Shown: positions 45,222 to 58,313, counted from the stretch's first letter. The stretch is 64,000 bases of DNA from Rhizopus sp. PT2906 (GCA_025529335.1 JAMYHX010000166.1:16192-80191), one strand, 5' to 3'. The notes: a model not told the origin generated them from the letters alone. A program made the numbers and translations.

Positions 45222-46456
45222 ATGACAAAGGACGAAATAAGCAAGGCACAGAATCTGAGTTATGTCATTAGATCTGGTGTTGCTGGTGGAGTAGCTGGTT
45301 GCATGGTAAATTCAGACATGAAGGAAGTGTATATAGAGTTATAACACTTGGTTTCTGTAGGCGAAAACAGTGATAGCACCGTTAGATAGAATAAAGATAC
45401 TATTTCAATCAAGGAATCCTATATTTGAACGATATGCTGGTACGATCATACATGATGGGCCATGTTTATAGGTTGACCCCTTTTATATTAGGCACATTTA
45501 CAGGCGCATTTAAAGCAGGCTATGAGATATATAAACATGCAGGACTCATTGGATTATTTCAAGGACATTCAATGACATTGATTCGAATATTTCCTTATGC
45601 AGCCATTAAATTTGTCACTTATGAGCAATATCGTGCAGTAAGATGCTGATGTATGTATAAAAGCCAAAGTTAATGAAAGATGTTAGATATTGATGCCTAC
45701 AAGAGCCAAAGAGACACCAGCAAAACAATTCATAGCTGGTTCTTTAGCAGGTAATACATTGTTCATCTGCTGTTGACTAAGAAAAAAAAAAAAAGTAATG
45801 TTACGCTATTAGGTGTAACATCTGTATTCTTTACTTACCCACTTGATCTCATTCGCGTGCGCTTGGCTTATGATGTAAAAGAAGGAACAAGTCGGCCGAC
45901 GTTATCGGGGACAATACGACAAATTTATAATGAGCCAGCGGCAACACAACGCATGAATGGACATTTTCACCTAGCTAATTTCTATCGAGGGTTTTTACCT
46001 ACCGTAGCAGGCATGATTCCTTATGCAGGTGTATCATTTTGGACATATCATCTCGTTACTCGATTATGTAGATATAACCCCACCGTGAGCAAGTATACTA
46101 GAATACCCTTGAATTATACAGCAGATGATTCCGATTTAACATCAAGCCAACGTAAGGCACTATCAAAACCTCCTCTCAAGACATGGGCCGAGTTATTATG
46201 CGGTGGTACGGCTGGTTTGGTGGCTCAAACGAGTAGTTACCCTTTAGAAGTCATTCGTCGACGAATGCAAGTGGGTGGATTACTTAATCCAAACAAATTT
46301 GTTGGATTTATAGAAACAACCAAGGATATTTATAAAGTAAAAGGTATCAAAGGATTCTATGTGGGCTTAAGTATAGGATACATAAAGGTTGTTCCCATGG
46401 TAGCTGTCAGTTTTGCAGTCTATGAACGAATGAAGAGACTGTTAGAGATAGACTAG
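45222..46456 (+). CDS. LEU5: Mitochondrial carrier, Leu5/coenzyme A type (SLC25A16/42-like)
   Basis: Five exons: join(45222..45305, 45361..45439, 45492..45637, 45687..45750, 45813..46456), 338 aa. Three carrier repeats with the Px[DE]xx[KR] signatures PLDRIKILFQ, PLDLIRVRLAY and PLEVIRRRMQ, six hydrophobic segments and the GLFQGHSMTLIRIFPYAAIKF motif. SGVAGGVAGCMAKT opens the first repeat. The combination best matches Leu5/SLC25A16-42, carriers required for CoA accumulation in the mitochondrial matrix; adenine-nucleotide or CoA-PAP exchange is known for relatives. An ATP-Mg/Pi carrier is less likely because no EF-hand region is present. Confidence 0.9.
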
Positions 46457-46822
46457 TTGTATATTTTAGAATATATTTGTGTAAATAAATGTCTCTTTTT
46501 TTAATGCAATGATAGAATAGAGAAAATATGAGATAGGACATGTTTTAAAATCATTTACAAACAGAGAACAAGTCTCGTTTCATGTTTGTGAATGGGACCA
46601 TGTCTCTCTTTTTGTTATCTTTGGTTTATTATCAAAATAGACTTTATAAAATGAGTGTAAATGTTGAAAACAAGATGTCTCTGATTATTAAAATCTATTG
46701 TTTATATTCACACCTGTTTCTCTGTTTTTCTTTCTTTTTTTTTTTTACTACTAAAAATAGAAAAATCAATTGCATCGCTCTTTTTTTTCTTTTCTCTTTT
46801 TATTACACTTTTTTATTTTTTT

Positions 46823-49800
46823 ATGTCTAATCCGATCGCTGATAGCACAGATTACTTTAAAGAAAAGATACCAACAAAAGAATTGCCCAATCATAATTAT
46901 CATCAACATCACAATGACTTTGACCCTAAAGATCAGTGGAAGAAAGTACTCAGAAAGATAAACAAGTATCATCAGGATAACACGAGTAGTCCAACAACAA
47001 GTAATATCATTGACGGCAGTAATGACATCAGTGATGATAGTAGCAATAGTAGTGATAATCCTCATACAGCAGAATATTATGAAATGCAAAGACTCAATAG
47101 AATTGAAGACGATGCATTACCCTCAGCAGAAGAAATGCACCAAGAAAATAATGTGGAACGACCCTCCATCACAGTCAGCGACAGAAATTATTTTCAGAAC
47201 CCATTTTCACCTACTGAAGTCAGTCCATCCTTGCCTTTAATTGAACCAGACCCAGCAGCTAGAAAGCATTGGGGAAAGACATTGGATAAAGTCAGGTTAA
47301 TTGCCAATCTTCATGCATTACCACAGAAAAAACCAAGCGACCGTCCACCTCAACAAGCTGCACAGATCCCCTCTCTTTTACCGTATTATCCACCCCTGTT
47401 TGATCCTCCTTTTATAGCATTATCCAAAGACGAACATGGTAATCCATGGGTAAGTTCTTTATTTAAGAGTCAAAACGTGATCAACTTATTTTTTGTACCT
47501 TAGCCGCCTGTGTTGCTGCCTTTTTTAAAAGTATGTACAAAAATTAAATAATTATGCAAATGTGTATCTGATTGTCCTACCTAGGTAGCAGTCACTGATT
47601 CAGAACTGAACACACAAGGCATTCGACAATGGATCTTTCGCATTGAGTTACAATATGGTGACATCAAATGGGTGATCAAACGAACCATCGCAGACTTTAT
47701 CAACTTGCACTATACCTTGAAATTCAAACGACGTATCACTGACGCTGTGCCAAACCCACCCAACTTTCCAAGCCAGCTCGAGAGTTGGATCAATTCGGCT
47801 AAAGGCACCATCATCCCTGAGGACGAGGTACGAGGAGCAGAGAAATACCAGATTGCTCTCAAGCGACGAAAGCAATTAACTCAATACCTACAAAAACTAC
47901 TGCTGAAAGCACACATGACGGCCAACTATGATATTTGTGAATTCCTAGAGATCTCTGCCGTCAGTATCGTCGAGGACATGGGATGGAAGGGTAAGGAAGG
48001 GTACTTGGAAAACAAGGTTAACTTTGTCGTGCCACGTCTATGTCATTTTTGGAAACCACATCTTTGGAATAAGCAATGGGTCATCTTGAGAGACTCGTAT
48101 GTCGCCTTTCTTTCTGATATTGCATCAACAACCATCGAGGACGTCTTCCTATTTGATAAAAGTCTCCTGGTGCAAACCAAGAGACCAGGGATATTTGGAA
48201 AGTATCATCATCATATCGCCCTTGAAAACAAGTTCAGACGAATCGAAATCAAGGGCAGCCGTCGTGAAGTCGAAGAGTGGAGAGAGAGTATTCAGCGTGT
48301 GTTGGATAATAGCCCATGGATTAAGAATCATCGATTTGGTTCGTTTGCACCTATACGACATAACTCCAAGGTCAATTGGTTCATTGATGCAGAGGATCAT
48401 TTTAATGCAGTAGGAGAGGCGATCTTGTCTGCAAAATCGGAAATTTATATCGCTGACTGGTGGTTATCGCCTGAGCTAGTAAGACAATGAATTATAAAAA
48501 CATAGAAAAGGAATAACCCCCTCTTTTTTACAGTATCTTCGAAGACCCCCTGAACAAAATGAAGAGTTTAGGATCGATCGAGTTTTGAAGCGAAAGGCAG
48601 AGGAAGGTGTCAAGATTTATATCATCATTTATAAAGAGATGGCAATGGCTCTCACTATTAATTCGTCTCACACTAAGTTATGGCTTCAAGGACTTCATAA
48701 GAATATTATTGGTAAGTCCTACCTTCTATCTACATGCAAAAGCCCTTTTTCTTACTTTGAAACAGTCGTTAGACATCCTGATCATCGATCCATCGATAAC
48801 AATGTTTTGTTCTGGTCACATCATGAAGTAAGAGCATTCAAAGGGAAACAAATAGAAAACTTATATACATATCTATTAGAAAATTGTGGTTGTGGATAAC
48901 CGTTTAGCATTTGTTGGTGGTCTTGATTTATGCTGGGGGTAATACTGTTGCCAATTTATATGATTCATACTAACTTGGCTTAAAACAGGCGCTATGATAC
49001 TCATGCCCATAGGATTACAGATTATCCAGCAGAAGGCCACACTCATGAAATATTCCCTGGACAAGATTATTCCAACCCAAGAGTAAAGGACTTTATGAAC
49101 GGTATGGTGACTCCTGATTTTTTAATTTTTTTTTTTTTTTTTTGCTTACTTAATTATCATAGTGGCTCAATTCAAGCTGACTCTGGTCGATCGTAACGTA
49201 ACACCTCGTATGCCTTGGCATGACATGACAGTTGGCATGGTAAATGAAAACAAGAATCAGTGCCTATAGAAACTCCTCACACGCATATAATATCTTTTAG
49301 GTAGGCCCCATTGCTCGTGATGTCGCTCGACACTTTATCCAGCGCTGGAACTTTTTAAAGTCATCCAAAGGCATGCACCGTCAGAGCGTGCCCTATTTGA
49401 TGCCAAAGGGAGAATACGTAGCAGCACGCGATGAAAGTGTCTTCAAGGGCAGCTGTCGAGTCCAACTGCTGCGTAGTTCGGCGCAGTGGAGTTCAGGTAT
49501 CACACGCGAGCACTCGATCTACAACGCATACATGGAATGTATCACAAAATCCAAACACTTTATCTACATTGAAAATCAGTTCTTTATCAGCACGACCAAG
49601 GAAGACAAATTACTGCGCAACAAGATTGCTCAGGCAATTGTGGAACGTATCAAACGAGCCCATGCCAAGGGAGAAAATTACAAGGTCTTTATTCTCATCC
49701 CACTAATTCCCGCATTTGAAGGCGATCTTGCATCTAGCGACGCATCAGCCGCACGCAACGTGATGCATTTCCAGTATATGACCATTTCACGAGGTGGCAG

Positions 49801-50926
49801 TTCAATTGTGGAGAAGCTGAAGGAGGCAGGTATCGAGCCGTCGGATTATATTGGATGGTACAGTTTGCGTAATTGGGACAAGTTGGTGCCTACCCAACGA
49901 GAGACGTCAGCTTCTGAAGTAATGCCTAACCCACCCACAACTGCGCCCAAGGAACAACGACCAGGAGCGGGCGTAGCAGGATCTTCGACCGGTGGCGTGC
50001 CACCTGTGCCAGCACTTCCCAAGCCATCGGCACCCTCTGAAACAGAGTCACCGCCTTTACCACAGACACCCATAGAAGGTCAAAAGAGTCATGAAGAAGA
50101 TGGAAGAGAGTATTTTGTGAGTGAGCTGATCTATATTCACGATAAGCTCCTGATTGTTGATGATCGTATTGTACTTGTGGGCTCAGGTAAGGTCACATCA
50201 TTTTTATGTACATGAAGATAATAACCATTATTGAAACCAATAGCCAACATCAATGATCGATCACAACTAGGCAATCGAGACTCTGAAATAGCAGTGCTGA
50301 TAGAAGATACCGAAATGATCCCATCCTACATGAATGGCAAAGAATACAAGGCTTCCAAGTTTGCGCACACCCTTCGTATGCAACTCTTCAAGGAACACTT
50401 GGGCTTACTCAAGTTTACCGATTGGAACTCTCTTATCGAGGACCCAGACAAACTAGACGGACACGACTATCCTCATAAAAATCATCCAGCCGCCACAGAA
50501 GAGACAATCAAGGACTGTGAGCAAACAGGAGTTCACAAGATACTCGATCATACTAAACGATCCGGCGACCAACCTGACGTCAATCTAGAGGCTGCACGTG
50601 TTCTAGACCCACTGGCACCCCACTGCTTTTACAATATCTGGAATAAGACCGCTCGAGAGAACACGTTGATTTACCGCAAGTTATTTCGCTGTGTTCCAGA
50701 TGATACAGTACATACCTTTGAACAACACAGAAAGTTCGTGCCTGATCCTGCCAAAATACCTCATGGCCATATTGCTGATCCGGAGTTGCATGGAAAGGAT
50801 ATCTTGAAAGAGTTGAAAAAGATACGTGGACACTTGGTTCAATTCCCCTATGATTATCTCAAAGATGAAAATATGTTGGGGTCGCTCATTCGAGAAACAG
50901 TGACTCCAATGACGATTTTTACTTGA
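46823..50926 (+). CDS. SPO14: Phospholipase D with PX and PH domains (Spo14/PLD1-like)
   Basis: Ten exons: join(46823..47449, 47504..47530, 47585..48478, 48534..48711, 48766..48827, 48880..48938, 48989..49101, 49163..49239, 49301..50186, 50244..50926), 1201 aa, all in phase. An acidic/Asn-rich N-terminus is followed by a PX domain (IKWVIKRTIADFINLHYTLKF), a PH domain (KPHLWNKQWVILRDSYVAFL) and two HKD half-sites: HHEKIVVVDN near residue 595 and IHDKLLIVDDR near residue 958, each followed by the GG/GS box. IENQFFIS and the C-terminal LGLLKFTDWN are also typical. The enzyme cleaves phosphatidylcholine to phosphatidic acid and is PIP2-stimulated. Unusual: a 27-nt microexon (PPVLLPFLK) and a Pro-rich insert of about 70 residues just before the second HKD. 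Confidence 0.96.
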
Positions 50927-52920
50927 TGTAAGCCATGGATTGAAAAGTAGCGGATAATTAAATAGAGAAAGGTGCTTTTCTAACTTTGGAAATGATAATA
51001 AAGCCAATATTACCATCATTTAATACATGATGAGCAAATAAAAAGTAGAATTTATGCTCTACTCTTATACTTACTTAGTATACATAATGTTCAAAAGCAA
51101 TAAAAAAAAGGTCCTTTTGGAAACAAATTATATACGCGAAATGCTGAACTACATTGTTGTACGCTTATGACATATAGACTTCACTCATTACAGATGATCT
51201 TGACCCTTCTTCTCTTTAAAAGATAAAGGCAAAGAACCTTGTTTCACATTTTATTAGTATTAGCGTAAGTAAATAAAGATCACGTTTCAAGACGTGTAAT
51301 TAACAATGTGTTATTTTTTATGGATGAATTATTTAATTTATTAAGATTAAAACTCATCAAAATAAAGGGAACAAGTGTATAAAGTAAAAGGGACTTGAAA
51401 CAAGCCGCTTGGCAGCTCATGCCCTGTCCACCGCTACGGCATATCCGTCGAATATTGACCGTATGACGGTCATAGCCTGCAGATGTTATGCATTTGGCGG
51501 GTTCATTGGAAAGTTGCTTTCCAAGGTCATCTTTTTTTTTTCCACGGCAAGACCGTCGCTCGCGCAAGACTACTGCTCCGCTGTACTCATCGCGAGAATA
51601 TGTTCTCAAGTTAGGTCATATCTTTGTGTTTTTCAAGTTATTTTATGCATTCATGTCAGTTTTCTCATTATTATTTATCAATCCTTTCACTATCACTTTT
51701 TTAATATATACAAATGTCTATTTTTTTTTAGTGCAGCCACTTGCACTTATGAAATAAATACATTTTACACAAAAATAAAGGAACTTGGCCCGAGTAAAAC
51801 AAAGTATATCCTTAGAAAGGCATTGAAGAATAGCTCTGTAGTTTTCGCAAAGATTTCTTGACCATGTTGTAGGCAGCGGAAGATGTAAAAGAAGCTCGTC
51901 GAAAATGATCGTTCTAATGGGTGACCCAAATTGCAAGCATAAAGGAGCATAATGTGTCAAAAATTGATAGTCGGCCATCCGATACAATGTGAAAACGGGC
52001 AAGAGTCAAGAAGGGCATACACCTGTAAAGGGAGGACAATTCAGGCATCGACGAACGCGCAAGATGATCAGCAAGCACGGAGATCCATTTAAACTTACCG
52101 AAGAAACGGACATGGCTTTGTGGGATTGAGTAATTCATAGCACTCATTGCTTTTGTGAAGTTTAACACTTCAATAGTCTTGATGGCTATTTTTACTTCAT
52201 CGTCCTTCTCTTTCTTCTCTGTGGTATTAAAATTGATCCCACCAGAGAATTCAATCAGAAAGGGAGTGGTTTTTTTTGTCCTTCACAGCGAAGACTATTC
52301 CATCCTATTTTGTATTACCTGTCATTAAGGCTACCCTTTCAAACCTAAAGAAGGATAAGTATTGGGCAAGGCTATCAACGTTTAAGACGATGAAAACATA
52401 TTTAGGACATACCAAGCAAGATCAATGATATCATTGCTTGAGAAGAAGAGGTTATTTAGTATTACAACAGTGCTGAAAGACGCAGCAGTACGCTCTAACG
52501 AGGTATACTGCATAGGATTGCGTGGGCTGGTGATCAAATCCAGACTATAAATCAAACAGATAGTGTGCAAAATTAGTCATATATTATAGATATATTAAAG
52601 CATAGCAATTAACTTACAAATGAGTGCTGATAATCTCAACGAAGTGCAAATCAGCGTGCAACAATGGGATCAAACTCTTCATCCCCAAGAGCTGATTTCC
52701 TCAGAATCCTACGAATCACTATTGCACTAGGCGTAGCATTGGTAATCAATGAGACAAGCTTATTACCACAAGCTGAAATATCGTTACTCAACAAAGAAGT
52801 GCTTGCTTTAATTGTTTCATAGTATCTTTCACCTATATTTTCTTTGATAATTTCGGTCACTCCTTTGTCATCGATTAGAAGGATATTCAGATTGCCGAGT
52901 CTGGAAAAAAGAAAAAGTGT
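50927..52920. other. Gene-poor stretch with unresolved minus-strand coding remnants
   Basis: A minus-strand open frame at 51280-51609 (109 aa) is basic at the start and ends in a hydrophobic helix (LLLYTLVPFILMSF) but has no known relative. Between 51900 and 52914 on the same strand several segments look like exons of one decayed gene: GERYYETIKASTSLLS, a frame-shifted HADLHFVEIISTHL, then SLDLITSPRNPMQYTSLERT, and MSAMNYSIPQSHVRFFGKF. At least one frameshift (near 52660) is needed to link them. No family is recognised. Confidence 0.35.
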
Positions 52921-54732
52921 GTTAGTAAAAGTTATACAGTCTCCTCTTCGTCATCTGTTACGTTACTGAATTAGCTACGCAACTGCATTAAAGAGAAACT
53001 GTCAGTTCGTATATTGCATCGCTAAGCAAAAACTCAAAAAAAATTATATATAGTATACTTTCTTGGAAGTACTCGCAATCTGTTGGTAAACATTGTCATT
53101 TACTTCAGTTAAGCATTCAATCTTCTTTTTTGAACTCTTTTAGCTATCGTGCTGTGATCAGCATTGTCCCAGTAATTTTTGTACTGTGTTGCAAAGTGAT
53201 TGGCATATCTCCTTTTCTTTATCGTTTTAAAAGATTATTAAAGAATTTGTTTCAAAAAGTCATATGTTTATATGTGTACATTAAATATCTTTAAGGTTAT
53301 GATTGCATCACGGCTTGGGGGCCTTTCCTTTATGAGATTGTTTATCAAAGACGAGTAATAAACATTGGTCAGCGACTTGCTATGGCCATATAAACTAGCA
53401 AATGAGAAGTAATCATGTGGTGGGTTGAGTAAATGGGCTGTTTGCAGCCATTTTTGATATAAGTTATTCTTTTTAACGCGTTTAAACATATTGAAGCGTT
53501 AAGGAAAGAAGGAGAGAACTCCTTGCTTTTTTTTTTTCTCTTTTAAGGATGTCACGTTTGGTAACTCAAAATAAACATTTTGTTTTAGGGAAACACTACA
53601 TGCATCAGAAGTTAGATTAATTCTACAGGCGCTACCTCTACCCATTACCTGTGATGCCTTCCAACAAAACTATTTAACCATCTTGTTTTTGTTTCTCTTC
53701 AGGAAGAAAGAGATAAAAAGAAATGTTGTTTTTTATTCTAATTTTATGTTGCCAGTTTGATCAATCACGTGTAATTATGATAATTCGTATTTACGTTGTT
53801 AGCTTATTTTCTGGTGCATGTAGTGTTCGCCTTTGTTTTATATTATCAAAAAGACAGGTCAGTGCTTTTGGGACTCTTTTATTCAATAAATATAGATTAC
53901 TTTATTTCTTCTCTTCTTCATTCAACAGCTTTCATTAAATCCACGAGTTTTTATTTGCATGGCAATATGCGATTTTCTGATGGTGTTATCCAAGCAGGAT
54001 TTAATTGAAAATTTCAGGAGAGGGCGCGCGTAGTCCTTTTTTCTTTTTCTTTCTTTCTTCACTCAAGCTTGAAACAACAGATTCACTCAGCTTTGCTTCT
54101 TCAACGGCGGCTTTGATCAATGTACTGTACCTTTCACTTACTTTCTGGAAGGGCATAGTAAGTTAAAGTCATTCAGTAAAGGACAATCGGCTGCTAGAGC
54201 GTAACCCCTTAACCAAGACCGTGGAGGATCTTCCGTCAAGTTCTTTTTTTTTTAAACATATTGAAAAAGAAAAGAAAAAAAAAAAGCTAACCGCATATAA
54301 TTCCATACATAGCTGTTTACGACTTTATAGATTTTATCGTCATTATGTTTCCTTTTGAAGTTAAAGATTGCTCTCACTTTGATTACAAAAAGTATGGCTC
54401 GTCTTAAAAACAACACAAAAGGTCAATAAAACATGGTTTCCACTTAAAGTTTTCTTGCCTTTATTTTTTTTAAGTGAAGGATTAGTTTGGAAAAAGCAGA
54501 TTCTCTGCAATCATTTTCGTAAAGTTTGGACGGAATCAGATGCAGACAACAAGTAGAATAAAGATGTCCAGGATGCATAAGAAACTCTCAATTTTGGAAA
54601 CAAGTAATTAAATAAGCGTGCTATTTAGGACTTTTGTATGGTAAAATATATCATCAGAAAGCAATTTATTTCCAATTTTAGTATGAACAAAAAAGTAAAA
54701 TGATTGTATGACACAAAATATATATATAAAAT
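52921..54732. other. Intergenic stretch, little recognised
   Basis: AT-rich, with the second copy of a dispersed repeat at 53597-53736. A 51-aa minus-strand open frame (54001-54156, opening with KVSERYSTLIKAAVEEAKL) is helical-looking but unsupported. Nothing else stands out. Confidence 0.4.
53597..53736. repeat. Dispersed repeat, copy B
   Basis: Same orientation as the copy at 37387-37523, sharing GCGCTACCTCTACC and CCAACAAAAC blocks with about 80-85% identity by eye. Similarity fades into unrelated sequence at both ends. Confidence 0.75.
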
Positions 54733-55920
54733 TTATAACCACCAAGATTCCTTTTCGCCACTGTGAACAAACATGTCGGTGTCTTCATCATCGATATCAA
54801 AGTGATGATCCATGTCTTGTTTGGTATTATTGTTGGCAAGATAAGCTTCATCTTCTTCGACCATATCAGACCAGGACATGCCGGCACTAAAGAAGGCAGA
54901 GTCGTACGAGTTCATATTGGTGTGCTTAGTAGCTGTGGGAATATGAACAAGATCAACGAGTTTATCTTCTTCTTCTTCAGTGACATAAAGGCGATCAATA
55001 CTCAGAAACTGTTCCTTAAGAGCTGCAACCGAAGGACGATCAGAACCGTTGGGGGCTAGAGCAGCTTGTAACCAACGAAGGGTAGCTAAAGAGAGTTCGG
55101 GAAAGAGATGTTCCTTGAGCATTGTAGGCTGTCGTGTGAATTGATGGTAGGCAGGATCAGAATGAGAAGCTTCCTGCCAAGGGTTTCTACCAAACATGAA
55201 GGCCAATAGAAGAATACCAAGGGACCAGGTATCAGAAGCAGCGGCGTCGTAAGGAACAAGCTCAGAGTCATCGTCAAAATGTTCAGGAGCGAGGTAAGAA
55301 GTAGAACCACAACCAAATTCCATTGAGTATCTCTCACGTGTGGCTAAACCGAAATCAGCAACCTTGCAGACAGTATTCTCTTGTTCTTGCTTTAATAAAA
55401 TATTTTCCAATTTAATATCTCTATGATAGACACCTTGAGCATGCATATGTTCTACTGCATCTAATATTTGAGTGAACCATTCCTTGACCAAACTCTCGTC
55501 ACGAATAAATGATGATTCTTGATCCTTGATAACAAAGTCAAAGAGATCACCTTGATCACATAGTTCCATGATCATATAAATGTAGTCTTGGTCTTGGATG
55601 ACTCTATGAAGGGCTAATAGATGAGGATGTTTGAGCTGAGATTGAATATCCATTTCAAGTTGCTGGAGTTGAAGCTGCTGGAGGTCTCGTGATTTTAAGA
55701 GAATCTTTATGGCAACATAACTATTATCTCGAAGAGATTGACCCAGGAATAGACAGCCATAAGCACCATGACCGAGTAACTCGAGTAGCTGATATTCTTC
55801 ATCAATCACTTTATCCACAAAGGAAGTAGCCAGCTGAGACCAATAGGCCTCATCTTTGGTGGTGGTGGTAGTAGTTATAGATGTGTTTGGGGTAATAGGA
55901 GTTGAGCTTGCACTTATCAT
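54733..55920 (-). CDS. Ran1/Pat1-type serine/threonine protein kinase
   Basis: A single exon of 395 aa. Kinase landmarks: Gly-loop LGHGAYGCLFLG (residues 49-60), VAIK with Lys 72, catalytic loop HRDIKLEN (166-173), DFG at 189-191, and the APE motif in SYLAPEHF. The CGSTSYLAPE stretch and long acidic tail fit the Ran1/Pat1, Sks1, Vhs1 group, which in yeasts links nutrient state to meiosis or pseudohyphal growth. The C-terminal 90 residues are acidic and Ser/Asp-rich (DIDDEDTDMF). No intron interrupts the gene, unlike most of its neighbours. The N-terminus is a Thr/Ser-rich leader; the first ATG of the frame was chosen. Confidence 0.88.
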   Translation of the reverse strand: MISASSTPITPNTSITTTTTTKDEAYWSQLATSFVDKVIDEEYQLLELLGHGAYGCLFLGQSLRDNSYVAIKILLKSRDLQQLQLQQLEMDIQSQLKHPHLLALHRVIQDQDYIYMIMELCDQGDLFDFVIKDQESSFIRDESLVKEWFTQILDAVEHMHAQGVYHRDIKLENILLKQEQENTVCKVADFGLATRERYSMEFGCGSTSYLAPEHFDDDSELVPYDAAASDTWSLGILLLAFMFGRNPWQEASHSDPAYHQFTRQPTMLKEHLFPELSLATLRWLQAALAPNGSDRPSVAALKEQFLSIDRLYVTEEEEDKLVDLVHIPTATKHTNMNSYDSAFFSAGMSWSDMVEEDEAYLANNNTKQDMDHHFDIDDEDTDMFVHSGEKESWWL

Positions 55921-57035
55921 TGATATAGGTTTGTAATTACTGTTGATGATGACGACTAGACTAGGTTTAATGCCAATTATAATAATGGAATAAAAGGAGC
56001 ATGTTTATACAAATGATTGTTGCTGTTGTTGTTGTTGAGTTGTTGCATATATATAAAAGCTAAAGAAAAGGAACTTCTTTTTTCTTTAATAGTGTGTATT
56101 GAGGAGGGAGATTGAGGATAGATTTAGAGAGACATATTGGCAATTATATATAAAGAAAGAAAAAAGAATAAAGAAAAAGATCGAGAAAAAGGAGTGGCCA
56201 GATGATAATTTATTATTTATACTCCTTCACTTACCTTCTGGTGCTTTCTTTGAAAAACGATTGGTGTATAGCTTTATTAGGTAATTTTATTACCATTCCT
56301 ATGAATTTAATTGGTCAGTTTAAATTTATATCACATTTTGCAAAAGTGTGCATAAAGATGAGTCAAATAAGGTGATTGTAATTGGACTTACTGCATAACT
56401 TGTATCTATGAGTAATACGAAAAGTCACACAGAGGCACTCATATCGTAATTATGGTAATCCTATGGAAACAGTCAGTTCTTGCTATCTAATACTTTCACA
56501 CACACACACAGGGCCAATGATGGGCTTTATCGTGTCCCTTGGCATGATGTAATACCCTCATCGCACGTCATTCTCCTTTTTAATAATCAAAACAACTCTC
56601 CCTTTAGTCATTACTTTTTCCCTATTAATAATAATAACATTAATACCTTTTTACTTACCTTTAGGTTCCTTAATAAACATACCAAAAATAAATAAAAAAG
56701 TTTCCAGGGCATGGAGCATACCGTTATCACCCTATTTCTCCGATATGAAACGGGGCATTGACTGATTCAAATAATGGGCTTAAACTGCGGAAAGACAATG
56801 AAAAGCCAAAACATCCCTTGATGATTCATGTATTACATAATTAATGTTATTGCTACTGAATTTTTATCTCATCCTATCTGTTACTCCTCAAAGTGATGTC
56901 TTTCACGGAAATGGTAAAACCTGAAGATACGGCATCTGCTATACCCAAAAAAAAAAACTGCGGCTGGCCATTATGTCCAGTTTATCAGTAACATATTAGA
57001 TATCTTGGATATATGATTTTGTTGATCCTGTAATT
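55921..57035. other. Upstream region and gene-poor stretch
   Basis: It starts with a CAA/TTG-type repeat near 56010-56036 in the presumed kinase leader. Short open frames at 56099-56284 and 56480-56695 are lysine- or asparagine-rich and do not look like genes. A CA repeat lies near 56497-56511. Confidence 0.45.
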
Positions 57036-57246
57036 GTAGAAATAGGCTTTATACCTGTATATATTCCACTCTGTTCATCTGAACTCAACCCTATTGAGAT
57101 GTTCTAGAAAGATTTAAAAGGACAGAGTCAAAAGAAGTTACTCAAGCAAAGTGGAAACTCTTACTTCAAGGGTTGCTGAAGAAAGTAAAAATGCTTCCTA
57201 TTGGGGCATTTGTAAAAATTCATCCAGCATCGCATAAATTTTTTTA
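57036..57246 (+). pseudogene. Tc1/IS630-like DDE transposase fragment
   Basis: Plus-strand reading gives GFIPVYIPLCSSELNPIEMF, matching the well-known YxPxYSPxLNPIE motif before the last acidic residue of Tc1/IS630 transposases, followed by a stop and then KDLKGQSQKK. Only the C-terminal part remains. Confidence 0.7.
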
Positions 57247-58234
57247 ATCTGCTTTACTTGATTGCTACAATAGTGGCGTCAAAGAATCTAATGCGTACTA
57301 TAGTAGACTAAATGCATAGTGCTGTAGTACAGACTCGTTTTAAATTAAATAATAGCAGAGCTAATCATTTAAATATGTTCAATGCAAATTTTGAACCGAA
57401 GAAAAATGAAAGCACTTTTAATTTCTAACTCAATTCTAATATCTTAAAATATATCCCTGGAAAGCTAGCAGAGAGTCGTTTCGTAACTGCCGTGCCTATT
57501 AAAGACGTTTTGGCAGCCTCGCGGTTCCTCCCGACAAAGCCCAAAACTCGAGAATAAGCACTCCTGGGAACTTGGCATGGTTCATCGTGAGAGCAGCCCA
57601 CCTTCTAGAGCCCATAGCAAGGACTTACATCATAAAAGCAGACGAACCTATTTTCAGTGTGAAGATATACCCGATCATTGACAATGATGAAGAGAAAATA
57701 ATAAGGATAGACCTTGTATCTCCTATTCACTTTCAGCTACATTGAACTCTCTCATGATAGTGATTTGTACAGCATTTTGTCCTTATTATTTCATTAATCT
57801 GATTCAAGGAGTCAAGTGCTTCATATATATTCCCAATATGCGGGAATAAAGTTACCATACTTTACCCCACTCTTGATTTAACATTGGGGGAAAATGTGAA
57901 ACATATAATTTAACCCTGTTTTCTTTTTATAGAAAAACAGATCATTATAATAATTGTCAGGTTACATAAACTATTATATTTGCATAGTAAACAGAATGTT
58001 CAAAGACAATCAAATGACCCTTTTCTGAAAGAGACAAAAAAAAAGGGGGGAGGCATATATTTGTTTACACTAAGCGTCTTTTTTTGGTAACCGCTTTAAC
58101 TTAAAATAGCGTGGCTTAATACACCTTTTGCCAAAATGATGTCGCAAAAAAAAAGTGTCGCGCTTTCAAAAAAAGAGTGTCGTATGTTTTTACTAGGTTA
58201 GACACTCAAATACAAAATAGGAAATATGATTTGC
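57247..58234. other. Gene-poor stretch before the DIRS block
   Basis: No gene recognised. A moderately GC-rich patch at 57475-57620 reads RVLGFVGRNREAAKT on the minus strand and may be a remnant. At 58201-58234 a segment (CTCAAATACAAAATAGG) is repeated at 58435-58465, inside the neighbouring element. Confidence 0.4.
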
Positions 58235-58313
58235 TATTATCTTCTTTTTATTAAAGGTCAATGAAATACAATAAAAAATAAATTTTTCTACAAGCATACA
58301 GTTGATCTTCTTT
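58235..58313. repeat. Left inverted end of the deleted DIRS element
   Basis: Matches the reverse complement of 59512-59591 almost throughout. Confidence 0.8.

Noticed and set aside
54001..54156. 51-aa minus-strand small gene
   Set aside because: It reads as a helical peptide, but without a promoter, splice sites or relatives it cannot be told from chance.
57475..57620. Possible structural RNA in a GC-richer patch
   Set aside because: No tRNA cloverleaf, snRNA or other known RNA pattern could be drawn; it may be a coding remnant.
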